Source of the DNA: Saccharopolyspora sp. NFXS83
GTDB taxonomy: Bacteria > Actinomycetota > Actinomycetes > Mycobacteriales > Pseudonocardiaceae
Assembly (NCBI RefSeq): GCF_026241095.1
Contig: NZ_JAPFGB010000002.1
Coordinates: 179,833 to 243,832 of the forward strand
Length of the DNA: 64,000 nucleotides
Direction of reading: 5' to 3'
Shown one piece after another: positions 42,906-51,980 of the stretch. Positions within the stretch are counted from its first letter, which is position 1; each line of letters opens with the position of its first letter. The position numbers were made by a program, and so were the translations under genes. The notes below the pieces were generated by a model. That model was not told the origin of the DNA and searched no databases. It saw only the letters and a program-made list of their open reading frames with translations.

Positions 42906-43918
42906 GCCGCCTCCAGCGGGTGGAGGAGCGAGCTGCGCCCTGCCCGCCACGCACCGAGCAACCGCTCAGCGAGCGCGCCTTCGAGCAGTTCCGTGGCCTG
43001 GACGCCGAACACGACGTCCGCGGCGAGCTCCGGCTCGCGGGCCAGCAGATCGCCGACGACGTCGTGGCGCATGATCTGCTCGTGCACGGCGTCGGCCTCG
43101 ACGTGCTCGGTGAAGAACCGGGTGCACGCCTCCGGGGCGTCGAACCGGTCCAGCGCGCTCACCAGCCGCCTCGCGCTGGGCGCGGTGCTGATCTCGGCGG
43201 CGGCGAAGTGGCCGACGAGCGCGCCGCGCAGCGCCCGGTGCAGGCCGAACATCGACATCAGGTTCACGATCGCGAGTTGCGGCGCGGGCACCACGTCGAG
43301 GTAGTGCAGGTAGCCCGGTTCCAGTCCGGCGGCGCCGAGGAGGTCGGCGAACAGCTGCGCGTGCACGTCCTCGCCCCGGCCCCCGCCGAACTCGTCGAAC
43401 TCGACGGCGACCAGCGCCGCCTTCGCCTGCCCCTGCAGGCGCGGAATGACCCAGGCGTGCGGGTCGGCCTCCTTGAGGTGGTAGATCGAGCGGTGCACGA
43501 AGTACTCCTGCAGCTGCCCCCAGCTCCCCCGGTCGCGCAGGTGGTGCGAGGGGCCGTCGCCGGGCACCGGCTCGATCAGCAGCCCTGCCAGCTCGCCGTC
43601 CACGTCATCACCGCCCGCGACGCCGTCGCGCAGCGCCTGCCGGAAGCGGTCTTCCAGCCCCTTGCGCCAGCGCAGGAGGTCCGCGTCCCACTCCCAGTCC
43701 GGCATGACTCCCGCGAAGCCCCGGTAGTGCAGCTCGTAGCAGGTGTGCAGGGCCAGCGCGAGGTCGTCGCCGAACGGGTCCGCGTCCACCGCGTCCCGTG
43801 CGGGCAGCGCCACCGGACGGGATGGTGGCGCGCCGAGCGCGGAGACGACCGCTTCGGAAAGCGGCCCGCGCGGTCGCGGCAGCACGGCGGACGTGGTGGT
43901 GGAGGCCGGGACGGTCAT
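42902..43918 (-). CDS. Iron-containing redox enzyme family protein (heme-oxygenase-like diiron oxidase)
   Basis: This 338-aa all-helical protein is of the heme-oxygenase-like fold. Candidate diiron ligands are in QEYFVHRSIYHLKEADPHAW, VAVEFDEFGGG and ICEQ/HEQIMRHDV-type helices near the end (ADAVHEQIMRHDVVGDL). Family members fragment or decarboxylate amino- and fatty-acid substrates, or cleave C-N bonds. Its ATG overlaps the stop of the upstream ligase gene (ATGA), so the pair is co-translated. The convergent CDGSH gene may supply electrons. Confidence 0.82.
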   Translation of the reverse strand: MTVPASTTTSAVLPRPRGPLSEAVVSALGAPPSRPVALPARDAVDADPFGDDLALALHTCYELHYRGFAGVMPDWEWDADLLRWRKGLEDRFRQALRDGVAGGDDVDGELAGLLIEPVPGDGPSHHLRDRGSWGQLQEYFVHRSIYHLKEADPHAWVIPRLQGQAKAALVAVEFDEFGGGRGEDVHAQLFADLLGAAGLEPGYLHYLDVVPAPQLAIVNLMSMFGLHRALRGALVGHFAAAEISTAPSARRLVSALDRFDAPEACTRFFTEHVEADAVHEQIMRHDVVGDLLAREPELAADVVFGVQATELLEGALAERLLGAWRAGRSSLLHPLEAA

Positions 43919-45081
43919 GTGCTCTCCTCGATCGCTTCCGGGGTCGTTTCGTCGTCCGCCGAACCGGGCGACGTCGCCTGCGCGAGCGCGCGCACCAAGG
44001 AGCGAGTCCCGCCCGCCGCCGCCCGGCGCTGCCGTTCCGCGCCGCCGCCCAGGGCGAGGCCGCGGAGGAGTTCCGGAACCACGTCCGCGTCCCCGGCTTC
44101 GCGCAGCGCCGGAGTCACCCGCTCCACGAGTTCCCGCAGCAGGACCGCGGCGGGCACCCGCCGTTCCCGGACCGGGTCGACCAGCGAGGACGTCACGCCG
44201 TACCGGGCCGCGGCCCACACCGCAGCCGCCGCCACCTGGTCGCGCACCGCTGGAGCGGGCCGCCCTCGCGCCACCTCGTCGAGCGCGGTGCGCACCAGCG
44301 CTCGGGCGAGGACTGCGTGGACGAGGGCGTCCGCGGCGGTGGGCAGCGCGTCGGCGACGCGGAGTTCCACCGTGGGCAGGCGCGGCGAGGGACGGACCAG
44401 CCAGAACGACATCTCGCGATCGATCAGCGCCCCGCACTCGACCAACCGCGCCACCTGCTCCCGGTAGGCCGCGGCGGATTCGAAGTGCGGCGGTACTCCC
44501 GCGCCGGGGAACCGCAGCTGCTGCACCACCCGCCAGCTCGCGCAGCCGGTGTCCCGCCCGCGGTGGAACGGCGAGTTCGCCGACAGCGCCAGCAAGGTCG
44601 GCAACCACGGGCGCAGGTGGTTGACCACGGCGACCGCGCTCTCCTCGTCCGGGACCGCCACGTGCACGTGGCAGCCGCACGCCTGGTAGCCGGTCACGAC
44701 CGCCGCGTACTCCTCGGCGATCCGGCCGAACCGGTCGCCTTCGGTGATCCCGGGCGGCGGGCCGTCGGCCACGGGCGTCCCGGACGACACCAGCACCGCA
44801 CCGTGCCGCACGGCGGCGCGGGCGAGGCGGTGCCGGGCGTCCCGGAGCTGCGCGCGCAGCTGCGCCGACGTGGTGCACCGGCCGGTGGCGGCCTCGACCT
44901 GGCTGCGCAGCAGTTCCGGTTGCAGCGTCCCGGCTTCCTCCCCGCGAGCCGGTGCGGCGTCCGCGAGAACCGCCGCGGCCTTCGGCACCGCCTGGCCCGT
45001 GTGCGGGTCGAGCAGCAGGAACTCCTCCTCCACCCCCGCGGTCACGCCGGGGATCGAGGCTCCCTCGCCGGAGCCGTCCAT
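43915..45081 (-). CDS. Carboxylate-amine ligase (GCS2/YbdK family)
   Basis: This 388-aa protein has the family start GVEEEFLLLDPHTG, the ligand-binding ACGCHVHVAVPDEESAV and the core RPSPRLPTVELRVADALPTA. These ATP-grasp-like ligases join a carboxylate, often glutamate, to an amine; YbdK itself is a weak glutamate-cysteine ligase. Coupling to a diiron oxidase suggests that an amide product is then oxidised. Start ATG 45081. Confidence 0.88.
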   Translation of the reverse strand: MDGSGEGASIPGVTAGVEEEFLLLDPHTGQAVPKAAAVLADAAPARGEEAGTLQPELLRSQVEAATGRCTTSAQLRAQLRDARHRLARAAVRHGAVLVSSGTPVADGPPPGITEGDRFGRIAEEYAAVVTGYQACGCHVHVAVPDEESAVAVVNHLRPWLPTLLALSANSPFHRGRDTGCASWRVVQQLRFPGAGVPPHFESAAAYREQVARLVECGALIDREMSFWLVRPSPRLPTVELRVADALPTAADALVHAVLARALVRTALDEVARGRPAPAVRDQVAAAAVWAAARYGVTSSLVDPVRERRVPAAVLLRELVERVTPALREAGDADVVPELLRGLALGGGAERQRRAAAGGTRSLVRALAQATSPGSADDETTPEAIEEST

Positions 45082-45339
45082 ACGACCTGCGCTCCCCTGT
45101 CGTGGGTCGTGTCACTCCGACGCTTACCCCGCGACGCGACGCTCACACCTGCCAGGCCCGCCGAGCGGAACCCGATCCGGCGTCTCCGCGCATCGCGCTC
45201 CCCTCCGAGCTCGTTCCGCGCACGTCGTGCCCCGCCCGCCGCGACCCCGCACCAGCGCCGCGAGGAACCGCTTCCCGGCGCAGGCCGAATCGGTGCAGGT
45301 CGTCGCCGGTGGTGGACGTGCCGCCCTCGGCGCGGACGA
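45082..45339. other. Intergenic region
   Basis: This lies between the ligase start and the GH97 terminator, both on the minus strand. It should contain the ligase promoter. No gene recognised. Confidence 0.4.
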
Positions 45340-45379
45340 CCGCGGGCGCGTGCCGCCGATCCGACGCACGCGCCCGCGG
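45340..45379 (-). terminator. Perfect 13-bp hairpin after the GH97 gene
   Basis: CCGCGGGCGCGTG and CACGCGCCCGCGG are exact complements around a 14-base loop. The hairpin begins 4 bases after the GH97 stop on the minus strand; there is no U-tract. Confidence 0.65.
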
Positions 45380-45383
45380 CCGG

Positions 45384-47504
45384 TCACCGGTACTCGGGCA
45401 GCTGCGCGTCGTCCTCCCCCGCGGGCGCGAGGTGCAGGGCGTGGCCGCCACCTCCGGCGAGCTCGGCGCGGATCACGGTGCTCGCGTCGACCAGGCGGTG
45501 GTCGATCTCCACCTCGTTCGGGTTGGTCTCGACGTCGGTTCCGGGAGCGTCGCGGTAGAAGTGCGCCACGAACCGGCCCGCGCCGAGGAAGTCCAGCGGA
45601 ATCTCCAGCGTCCGCTCCTGCTCGTCGGTCAGCGAGCCCACGAACCACGCCGCGCCGCTGCGCCGCGCCATCGTGATGAAGTCGCCGATCTCGCCGTGCA
45701 GCACGCGGGTCTCGTCCCAGGACACCGGGACCTGCCGCAGGAACTCGAACTCCGGCACGCCCTCGTAGTGCTCCGGCACGTCCGCGAGCTGCTGCAACCC
45801 GCTCAGCAGCACCGGGTACAGCGCGAGCTGGTGCGCGCGGGTCGTGTGCACGCGGGTGCCGTCGTTGCTCTCACCGTGGTCGTCTTGCGGGCTCTGCGGC
45901 GGGAACCAGGTGATGTCGAAGATCCCCGGCGTGTAGTCGAACGGCCCGGCCAGCATGGTGGTGAACGGCAACGTGACCGTGTGCTCCGGCGGGTTCCCCT
46001 GCGACCACGCGTCGTACTCGATGCCGCGGGCGCCTTCTCGGGAGACGAAGTTCGGGTAGGTCCGCTCGATGCCGGTGCCCTTGATCGGCTCGTGCGCGTT
46101 GATCAGCAGCCGGTGCTGCGCGGCCTTGTGGATCACCCGCTGGTAGTGCTCCACCATCCACTGGTCGTGGTGGTGGTGCGCGTCGATGTCCCCGGCGTAG
46201 CCCGTCTTCACGCCCGGCATCCCGAGCTCGGCGTACAGGGCGAAGGCCTGGTCGAGCTGCCGCTCGTAGTTGTCGATGCCGCCACCGGTCTCGTTGTGCG
46301 CGAGGAACGCCACGCCGCGCTCGCTGCAGTGGTCGAGCACCCGCTGCAGGTCCAGCTGCGCGTTCGGGGTCAGGAAGTCCTGGTCGTCACCGAAGTCGCC
46401 GCCGGTCTTCCAGCCCTTGTTCCAGCCTTCGGCGAGCACGTAGGGAATCCCGTTGTCCGCGGCGAAATCCACCGCGCGCAGCACGTTCTCCGTGCTCGCG
46501 CCCAGGTCCGGGCCCTCGATCCAGGTGTTGCGGCCCTTGTGGATCTCCCACCACACGCCGAGGAACTTGCCGGGCTTGATCCAGGCGGTGTCCTCGATCG
46601 CGCAAGGCTCGTTGAGGTTGAGCACCAGGTTCGATTCGACCAGGGCACCCGGCTCCCGGCCGATCAGGAACGCCCGCCACGGAGTCGGGAAGGGCGTGCG
46701 CAGCAACGCCTTCCGCCGCCCTTCGCCCTTGCGCGGCACCAGCGCGCTGCGCAACCCCGGTCCGCCGTCGATCTTGGCGAGTGTCATGTCCGGGTAGCTC
46801 AGCAGCGCGGCCTCGTGCACCGCGAGGTACAGGTCGTCGGCGACCCGCACCGTCAGCGGCGTCGCGAGGTCGCCGAGCCGCTCGGCGTCGTCGCGGGGCT
46901 CCTGCCAGGGGTGCAGCCGCCCGGCACCGCTCAGGGCCGTCTCGGTGTAGAGGTATTCGACCGAGTCGTAGTTGGCCGGGGTGGACCAGGCGGTGTGGTC
47001 GGCGGTGAAGCGGAATTCGGTGTGCTCGTCGAGCACCTCGAAATCCCCAAGCTCGGGCTGCTGCGGGAAGAAGTAGCGGAATCCCGCGCCGTCGTCGAAC
47101 ACGCGGAACTCGACGTCGAACTCGATCTGCTCGCGGAGCCGCACCACGGTGCTGCGGCAGTGGCTGCGGACCTCGGCCGACGAACCCCACACCGGCCGCC
47201 AGGTCTCGTCCAGCTCGTCGCGGGCGGTGCCCACCAGCTCCGCGGCCTCGCCCAAGCGCCGGTCGCCGAGTTCGAATCCCATGCCCGACCAGTCGAGCAC
47301 GACCTGCGTTCCGCGGGTGATGCGGTACTGCGGTGTCCCCTCCTGCAACCGGAAGTGCGCGGTGATCGAGCCGTCGGGAGAGCTCGTCGCGATCGGCTCG
47401 CCCGCCGCTTGTGCCGCGGTTCCCGGGCTCCAGACCAGTGCGGTGAATCCGGCGATGCCCGCCGCCTTGCCGAAAGTGCGCCGGTCGATCTCGTTCGTGG
47501 ACAT
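45384..47504 (-). CDS. Exported GH97 glycoside hydrolase (alpha-glucosidase-like)
   Basis: This 706-aa protein has a twin-arginine-type signal (DRRTFGKAAGIAGFTALVW) and a GH97 N-terminal beta-sandwich. The (beta/alpha)8 barrel starts near FLGVWWEIHKG and is followed by a C-terminal beta domain. INAHEPIKGTG and VSREGARGIEY carry the catalytic glutamates of the inverting SusB type. Where retaining members have an Asp nucleophile this protein reads GVKTGYAGD, supporting an inverting alpha-glucosidase (family knowledge, from memory). ATG 47504 has AAGGGG upstream. Confidence 0.88.
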   Translation of the reverse strand: MSTNEIDRRTFGKAAGIAGFTALVWSPGTAAQAAGEPIATSSPDGSITAHFRLQEGTPQYRITRGTQVVLDWSGMGFELGDRRLGEAAELVGTARDELDETWRPVWGSSAEVRSHCRSTVVRLREQIEFDVEFRVFDDGAGFRYFFPQQPELGDFEVLDEHTEFRFTADHTAWSTPANYDSVEYLYTETALSGAGRLHPWQEPRDDAERLGDLATPLTVRVADDLYLAVHEAALLSYPDMTLAKIDGGPGLRSALVPRKGEGRRKALLRTPFPTPWRAFLIGREPGALVESNLVLNLNEPCAIEDTAWIKPGKFLGVWWEIHKGRNTWIEGPDLGASTENVLRAVDFAADNGIPYVLAEGWNKGWKTGGDFGDDQDFLTPNAQLDLQRVLDHCSERGVAFLAHNETGGGIDNYERQLDQAFALYAELGMPGVKTGYAGDIDAHHHHDQWMVEHYQRVIHKAAQHRLLINAHEPIKGTGIERTYPNFVSREGARGIEYDAWSQGNPPEHTVTLPFTTMLAGPFDYTPGIFDITWFPPQSPQDDHGESNDGTRVHTTRAHQLALYPVLLSGLQQLADVPEHYEGVPEFEFLRQVPVSWDETRVLHGEIGDFITMARRSGAAWFVGSLTDEQERTLEIPLDFLGAGRFVAHFYRDAPGTDVETNPNEVEIDHRLVDASTVIRAELAGGGGHALHLAPAGEDDAQLPEYR

Positions 47505-47796
47505 GCGACCCCTTCGTCGTCGTTGCGCCACCGGCTCGTCCGCGCGTCCGCCGCGGGGCGATCCGCCGCGGGCTCGGCCGGAGGCGGGTCGAAACGATTC
47601 GATCAAGACCGGCGGCCAGTGTTCAGCCGACCGCGGGACCGGTCAAGGCAACGAGCACGTCAATGCGACATCCGGGCGACCCGCCCGGTCACCGATCAGT
47701 CCTCAGTGGACGCCGGTCGCACGAGCCGCCGACGAGGGAACCTGCTCGTCCTTGAACCTGTTCGTTCCAGGTGAGCAGCGTTCTCGGTCTGCGTTG

Positions 47797-47961
47797 TCAG
47801 CGGCGGAGCCGCTGAGCAGTGACCAGCCCGAGCAAGCCGACCACCGGCGGGTGCTCAGCGGCTTCCTCGCGAGGACAGCGATCCCGCCGTGCACGGCGCG
47901 CAGGAGAGATCGATTCCGCCGCGAGGAAGCCGCTGAGGTTCCGCCGAGCGACCAGCAACGC
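47797..47961. repeat. Full copy of dispersed intergenic hairpin element, inverted
   Basis: Reading the minus strand gives GCGTTGCTGGTCG, GGCGGAACCTCAGCGGCTTC, a variable hairpin, CCTCGCGAGGAAGCCGCTGA, ACCCGCCGGTGGTCG and TGGTCACTGCTCAGCGGCTC, in the same order as the copy at 8244-8408. It lies between the GH97 and TetR genes. Confidence 0.8.
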
Positions 47962-47984
47962 GGACCTGGTTCCCAGGCGGGCCC

Positions 47985-48614
47985 TCAGTGCTGGATCCGG
48001 GCCCAGGAACGCGCGGCGCGATCGGGCGCGTCCCCGAGGCCGACGATCAGGTTGGTGGCCATGGGAATGAACACCTGGTCGAGGTCGTCGAACCGGTCGA
48101 AGTGCCCGGACAGCTCGAGGGTGACGTAGCCGTGCAGCATGCTCCACAGCTGCGCGGCGGCGCGGGCCGGTTCCTGCTCCCGAATCCGACCGGCGCGAGC
48201 GACCCGGTCGGCGGCGGCCACGAGATGCCCGTAGGCGCGCTCGGCCACCTCCGACTCGCCGGGGGGCGCGCCCCCGGAAGCCGGAAGGCCGAACATCAGG
48301 TCGTAGAGGTGGGGGTTGTCCCGGGCGGCGGCGCGGTAGGCCAGCGCCAGCCCGCCCAGGTCGGTGACGGCGTCGTCGGTGCTCGGTACCGCCGCGAGCC
48401 GGACGTCCAGTCGCCGGAAGCCCTCGTCGACGACCGCGGCGAGCAGTTGCGGCATACCGCCGAAGTAGTGGTAGACGGCCATCGTCGACGCGTCGACCTC
48501 GCGCGCGAGCCGGCGGGCCTGCAGCACCGCCGGGCCTTCTTCGGCGAGCAGTCGTACCGCGGCTTCCACCAGCCGGTCCCGCATGCCCGCGCCGTCCTTC
48601 CCCGTGGTGCTCAC
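47985..48614 (-). CDS. TetR-family regulator
   Basis: This 209-aa protein has an N-terminal helix-turn-helix (LVEAAVRLLAEEGP, DASTMAVYHYFGGMPQLLAA) and a TetR C-terminal domain (AAQLWSMLHGYVTLELSGHF). GTG 48614 is preferred because AGGAGG at 48624-48629 lies 9 bases upstream, whereas TTG 48623 abuts it. Two ATAAC/GTTAT palindromes separate it from the divergent carotenoid oxygenase gene and are its likely operators. Confidence 0.9.
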   Translation of the reverse strand: MSTTGKDGAGMRDRLVEAAVRLLAEEGPAVLQARRLAREVDASTMAVYHYFGGMPQLLAAVVDEGFRRLDVRLAAVPSTDDAVTDLGGLALAYRAAARDNPHLYDLMFGLPASGGAPPGESEVAERAYGHLVAAADRVARAGRIREQEPARAAAQLWSMLHGYVTLELSGHFDRFDDLDQVFIPMATNLIVGLGDAPDRAARSWARIQH

Positions 48615-48629
48615 TCTTGCCAACCTCCT

Positions 48630-48642
48630 ATAACGCCGTTAT
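48630..48642. promoter_or_regulatory. TetR operator site 1
   Basis: ATAACGCCGTTAT is a perfect palindrome of 6+1+6, 15 bases upstream of the TetR GTG. Confidence 0.65.
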
Positions 48643-48651
48643 GTTAACTAT

Positions 48652-48664
48652 ATAACCGCGTTAT
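48652..48664. promoter_or_regulatory. TetR operator site 2
   Basis: ATAACCGCGTTAT repeats the ATAAC/GTTAT arms 22 bases from site 1 (about two helical turns) and 20 bases before the carotenoid oxygenase ATG. Confidence 0.65.
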
Positions 48665-48684
48665 GGACAGGATGGAGCTCGATC

Positions 48685-50139
48685 ATGAGCGGCAACCCCT
48701 ACCTGAACGGCAACTTCGCCCCCGTCACGCACGAGCACACGCTGACCGAGATGGCGGTCACGGGCTCGATCCCGGAACACCTCGACGGGCGCTACGTCCG
48801 CAACGGCCCCAACCCGCTCGGCGAGGTCGACCCGGCCACCTACCACTGGTTCATGGGCGACGGGATGGTGCACGGCCTCCGGCTGCGCGACGGCCGCGCC
48901 GAGTGGTACCGGAACCGGTGGGTGCGCTCGCCGGGCGTCGCGGCACGGCTCGGCGAATCCCTTCCCCGCAACCGGAAGCACCGAGCCGGGCTGAACGCGC
49001 TCGGCGCGAACACCAACGTCATCGGGCACGCCGGGCGCACCCTGGCGCTCATCGAAGGCGGCGCCGCGAACTACGAGCTCACCGACGAGCTCGACACCGT
49101 CGGCCCGTGCGACTTCGACGGCACCCTGACCGGCGGCTACACCGCCCACCCCAAGCGGGATCCCGGCACCGGCGAGCTGCACGCCGTCTCGTACTCCTTC
49201 GGCCGCGGCAACACCGTGCAGTACTCGGTCATCGGCGTCGACGGGCGGTGCAGGCGCAGCGTCGACGTCGAGGTCACCGGCTCGCCGATGATGCACGACT
49301 TCTCGCTGACCGAGAACCACGTGGTGTTCTACGACTTACCCGTCACCTTCGACGTCCGGGCGGTTTCGCGGGCCACGGTGCCGCCCCTGCTGCGCAGGCC
49401 GGCGCAACTGGTGCTCTCGGCGATCATCGGCAAGGTCCGGGTGCCCGACCCGATCGCCGCGATGGCCGCAGGCCGGGGCGGCGCGAACACCGGGTTCCCG
49501 TACCGCTGGGATCCGCGCTATCCGGCGCGGGTCGGTGTCATGCCGCGCGAAGGCGGCAACGCCGACGTGCGCTGGTTCGAGGTCGAACCGTGCTACGTGT
49601 TCCACCCCATGAACGCCTACGACGACGGCGCGAACGTGGTGCTCGACGTGGTGCGGCACCCGAAGATGTTCGACACCGACCGACGCGGCCCCGACGAGGG
49701 ACCGCCCGTGCTGGACCGCTGGACCGTGGACCTCACCGGCGGGACGGTGCGCGAGGAACGCCTCGACGATCGAGCTCAGGAGTTCCCCCGGGTCGACGAA
49801 CGACTCCTCGGGCGGCGGCACCGCTACGGCTACGCGCCCGCGGTCGGACGAGGGCTGGAGCAGGGCTCCACCCTGCTCAAGCACGACCTGCGGGTGGGCA
49901 GGACCACGGTACGGGAGTTCGAGCGCGGCACGGAGATCGGCGAGTTCGTCTTCGAACCCCGCACCCCGGAATCCGCCGAGGACAACGGGGTCCTCATGGG
50001 CTTGCTCCACGACAAGGCGGAGTCCCGCAGCGACCTGCTGATCCTCGACGCGGCCGACCTGGAGACCGTCGCCGCGGTGCACCTGCCCACCAGGGTGCCC
50101 AACGGATTCCACGGGAACTGGCTCCCCACCGGCGGATGA
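48685..50139 (+). CDS. Carotenoid oxygenase family protein
   Basis: This 484-aa seven-bladed propeller is of the carotenoid/stilbene cleavage dioxygenase family. The four iron-binding histidines appear in YTAHPKRD, SPMMHDFSL, YVFHPMNAYDDG and GFHGNWLP. The N-terminus has the typical GRYVRNGPNPLG. It cleaves a polyene or stilbene double bond with O2. It is a single gene divergent from the TetR regulator, implying induction by its substrate or product. Confidence 0.92.
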   Translation: MSGNPYLNGNFAPVTHEHTLTEMAVTGSIPEHLDGRYVRNGPNPLGEVDPATYHWFMGDGMVHGLRLRDGRAEWYRNRWVRSPGVAARLGESLPRNRKHRAGLNALGANTNVIGHAGRTLALIEGGAANYELTDELDTVGPCDFDGTLTGGYTAHPKRDPGTGELHAVSYSFGRGNTVQYSVIGVDGRCRRSVDVEVTGSPMMHDFSLTENHVVFYDLPVTFDVRAVSRATVPPLLRRPAQLVLSAIIGKVRVPDPIAAMAAGRGGANTGFPYRWDPRYPARVGVMPREGGNADVRWFEVEPCYVFHPMNAYDDGANVVLDVVRHPKMFDTDRRGPDEGPPVLDRWTVDLTGGTVREERLDDRAQEFPRVDERLLGRRHRYGYAPAVGRGLEQGSTLLKHDLRVGRTTVREFERGTEIGEFVFEPRTPESAEDNGVLMGLLHDKAESRSDLLILDAADLETVAAVHLPTRVPNGFHGNWLPTGG

Positions 50140-50149
50140 CGGGCCGCGG

Positions 50150-50920
50150 TCACGGCGTGCGATGCCCCAAGGCCGCGGAGATCCCCCGGGCGCTGCGGCC
50201 GACGACCTTCACCAAGCCGCGCATGCGGGCGGCGGGCATGTACGGCCGGGTCGCCGACACGCTGATCGCGCCGACCAAGGCGCCCGCCGCGTCGCGGACC
50301 GGTGCCGCGACGCAGCGGATGCCCGGCTCGTTGTCCTCGGTGTCCATCGCCACCTGCGTGTCGACGTACTCGCGCATCCTGGCGGTGAACGCGTCGATGT
50401 CGCCGCCGCGCGCCACGCCGGGTTCCACCGGGGTTTCGGCCTCGTACAGCGGTTCCCACTCGTGCGGCGAGTCCAGCAGCAGCGCCATGCCGACGCCGGT
50501 GCGGGTCAGCGGCATCCGGTGCCCGATGCGCGAGCGCATCTCCGCACCCCTGGAACCGGGCAGCTTGTCGAGGTAGAGCACCGTGGAGCCGTCGCGCACG
50601 GCGAGGTGCACGGTGTCCTGCAACTGCTCGGAGAGCTCCTCCAGCACGGGCCGGGCCACCACCGGCAGCGGATTGCCGTGCAGCGCCTGGAATCCGAGTT
50701 CGATCAACGTCGGCCCGAGCGCGTAGCCGTCCCGGCCGGTCCGCAGGTATCCCTCCCGGACCAGCAGCTGCGCCAGCCGGTGCGCGGTGCTGCGGCCCAG
50801 GCCGGTGCGCTCGACGAGGGCGCGCAGGTCGGTGGCGCCGTCGGCGACGGCCCGGACCACGGCGAGCCCCCTGGCCAGCGTCCGGGTGCCCGGCAGGTCG
50901 GCGGGATCCTCGGAAGCCAT
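50150..50920 (-). CDS. IclR-family regulator of the galactonate operon
   Basis: This 256-aa protein has a winged helix at ~10-75 (LRALVERTGLGRSTAHRLAQ) and an IclR effector domain (RSRIGHRMPLTRTGVGMALL, EDNEPGIRCVAAPVRDAAG). It is divergent from dgoK with 64 bases between starts, holding two direct repeats that are likely operators. It is the presumed galactonate or KDGal sensor. Confidence 0.9.
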   Translation of the reverse strand: MASEDPADLPGTRTLARGLAVVRAVADGATDLRALVERTGLGRSTAHRLAQLLVREGYLRTGRDGYALGPTLIELGFQALHGNPLPVVARPVLEELSEQLQDTVHLAVRDGSTVLYLDKLPGSRGAEMRSRIGHRMPLTRTGVGMALLLDSPHEWEPLYEAETPVEPGVARGGDIDAFTARMREYVDTQVAMDTEDNEPGIRCVAAPVRDAAGALVGAISVSATRPYMPAARMRGLVKVVGRSARGISAALGHRTP

Positions 50921-50934
50921 GGCGTGATCCTACA

Positions 50935-50972
50935 TATCGGGACCATGTTCGCATTATCGGGAACCATCTCGC
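50935..50972. promoter_or_regulatory. Twin direct repeats between the IclR and dgoK genes
   Basis: TATCGGGACCATGTTCGC (50935) and TATCGGGAACCATCTCGC (50955) are spaced exactly 20 bases apart, about two helical turns. They lie just before the dgoK start. Confidence 0.6.
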
Positions 50973-50984
50973 ACAGTTCCGCCC

Positions 50985-51980
50985 ATGACCGACGCCGCTC
51001 CGAGCCTGATCGCGCTCGATTGGGGGACCACCGCCCAGCGCGCCTGGCTGCTCGACGACGAGGGCGGAATCCTCGCCACGCGCCGTCCCGAGCTGGGCCT
51101 GCTGCCGACCACGGCGGGCCTCGACGTCCGCGACGCCGGAGCGCGGGCCCGCGCGTACGAGGCCGCCTTCTGGTCGGCGTGCGGCGAGTGGGTCACCGCG
51201 CACCCGGAGCTGCCGGTGCTCGCGTGCGGCATGGTCGGCAGCGCGCAGGGCTGGGCCGAGGCGGGCTACCTCACCGTTCCCGCCGAGCTCCGCTTCGGCG
51301 CCGACGCGCTCACGCGGGTCGAGCACCGCCGCGGTGTCGCCCACCTCGTTCCCGGGCTGCGGACGCCCTCCCAGGACGGTCGGCCGGGCGACGTCATCCG
51401 CGGCGAGGAGACCCAGATCGTCGGCGCGCTGGAAGCACTAGGCTCCCCGGCCGAGCCCGTCACGCTGGTGCTGCCCGGAACGCACGGCAAGTGGGTGCGG
51501 GTGGCCGGCGGCGAGGTGGTCTCGTTCGCCACGGCGATGTCGGGCGAGTTGTTCGGCCTGCTCACGACCGACGGCATCCTCGCCCGCACGGCCGCCGGAC
51601 CGCGCCGCGACGACGAGGCGTTCGCCCGCGGGCTGGCCGCCGCAGCCGCCGACCGTTCGCGCGGCCTGTCCACCGAACTCTTCGGCGCCCGGCCGCTGGT
51701 GCTCGACGGGCTGCTCGACCCGGCCTCGGTGCCCGATTACGTCTCCGGCGTGCTCATCGCCGACGAGGTCGGCCACCTCGCGCCGACCGTCGGCGTCGGC
51801 CGGGTGGTGCTGTGCGGCGCCGAGGACCTGTGCCGCCGGTACGCGGCGGCGCTGGCCGCGCACGACATCGTCGCGACTGCGCTCACCGAGGACGTGGCGG
51901 CGCGCGGGCTGTGGCGGATCGCGCTGTCCACCGGAATCCGGGGCCGCCGCGGGAGGAACGGAGCACCCGGCCATGACTGA
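50985..51980 (+). CDS. dgoK: 2-dehydro-3-deoxygalactonokinase
   Basis: This 331-aa DgoK-family kinase has the ASKHA-type start LIALDWGTTAQRAWLLDDEG, the mid motif LVLPGTHGKWVRV and the C-terminal VVLCGAEDLCRRYAAAL. It phosphorylates 2-keto-3-deoxygalactonate to the 6-phosphate. It is the first gene of a complete D-galactonate operon and overlaps dgoA by 8 bases. Confidence 0.93.
   Translation: MTDAAPSLIALDWGTTAQRAWLLDDEGGILATRRPELGLLPTTAGLDVRDAGARARAYEAAFWSACGEWVTAHPELPVLACGMVGSAQGWAEAGYLTVPAELRFGADALTRVEHRRGVAHLVPGLRTPSQDGRPGDVIRGEETQIVGALEALGSPAEPVTLVLPGTHGKWVRVAGGEVVSFATAMSGELFGLLTTDGILARTAAGPRRDDEAFARGLAAAAADRSRGLSTELFGARPLVLDGLLDPASVPDYVSGVLIADEVGHLAPTVGVGRVVLCGAEDLCRRYAAALAAHDIVATALTEDVAARGLWRIALSTGIRGRRGRNGAPGHD

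Noticed and set aside
44952-47774. 940-aa plus-strand frame opposite the GH97 gene
   Set aside because: Shadow frame of high-GC codon bias; no motifs. The minus strand carries all GH97 catalytic segments and a signal peptide.
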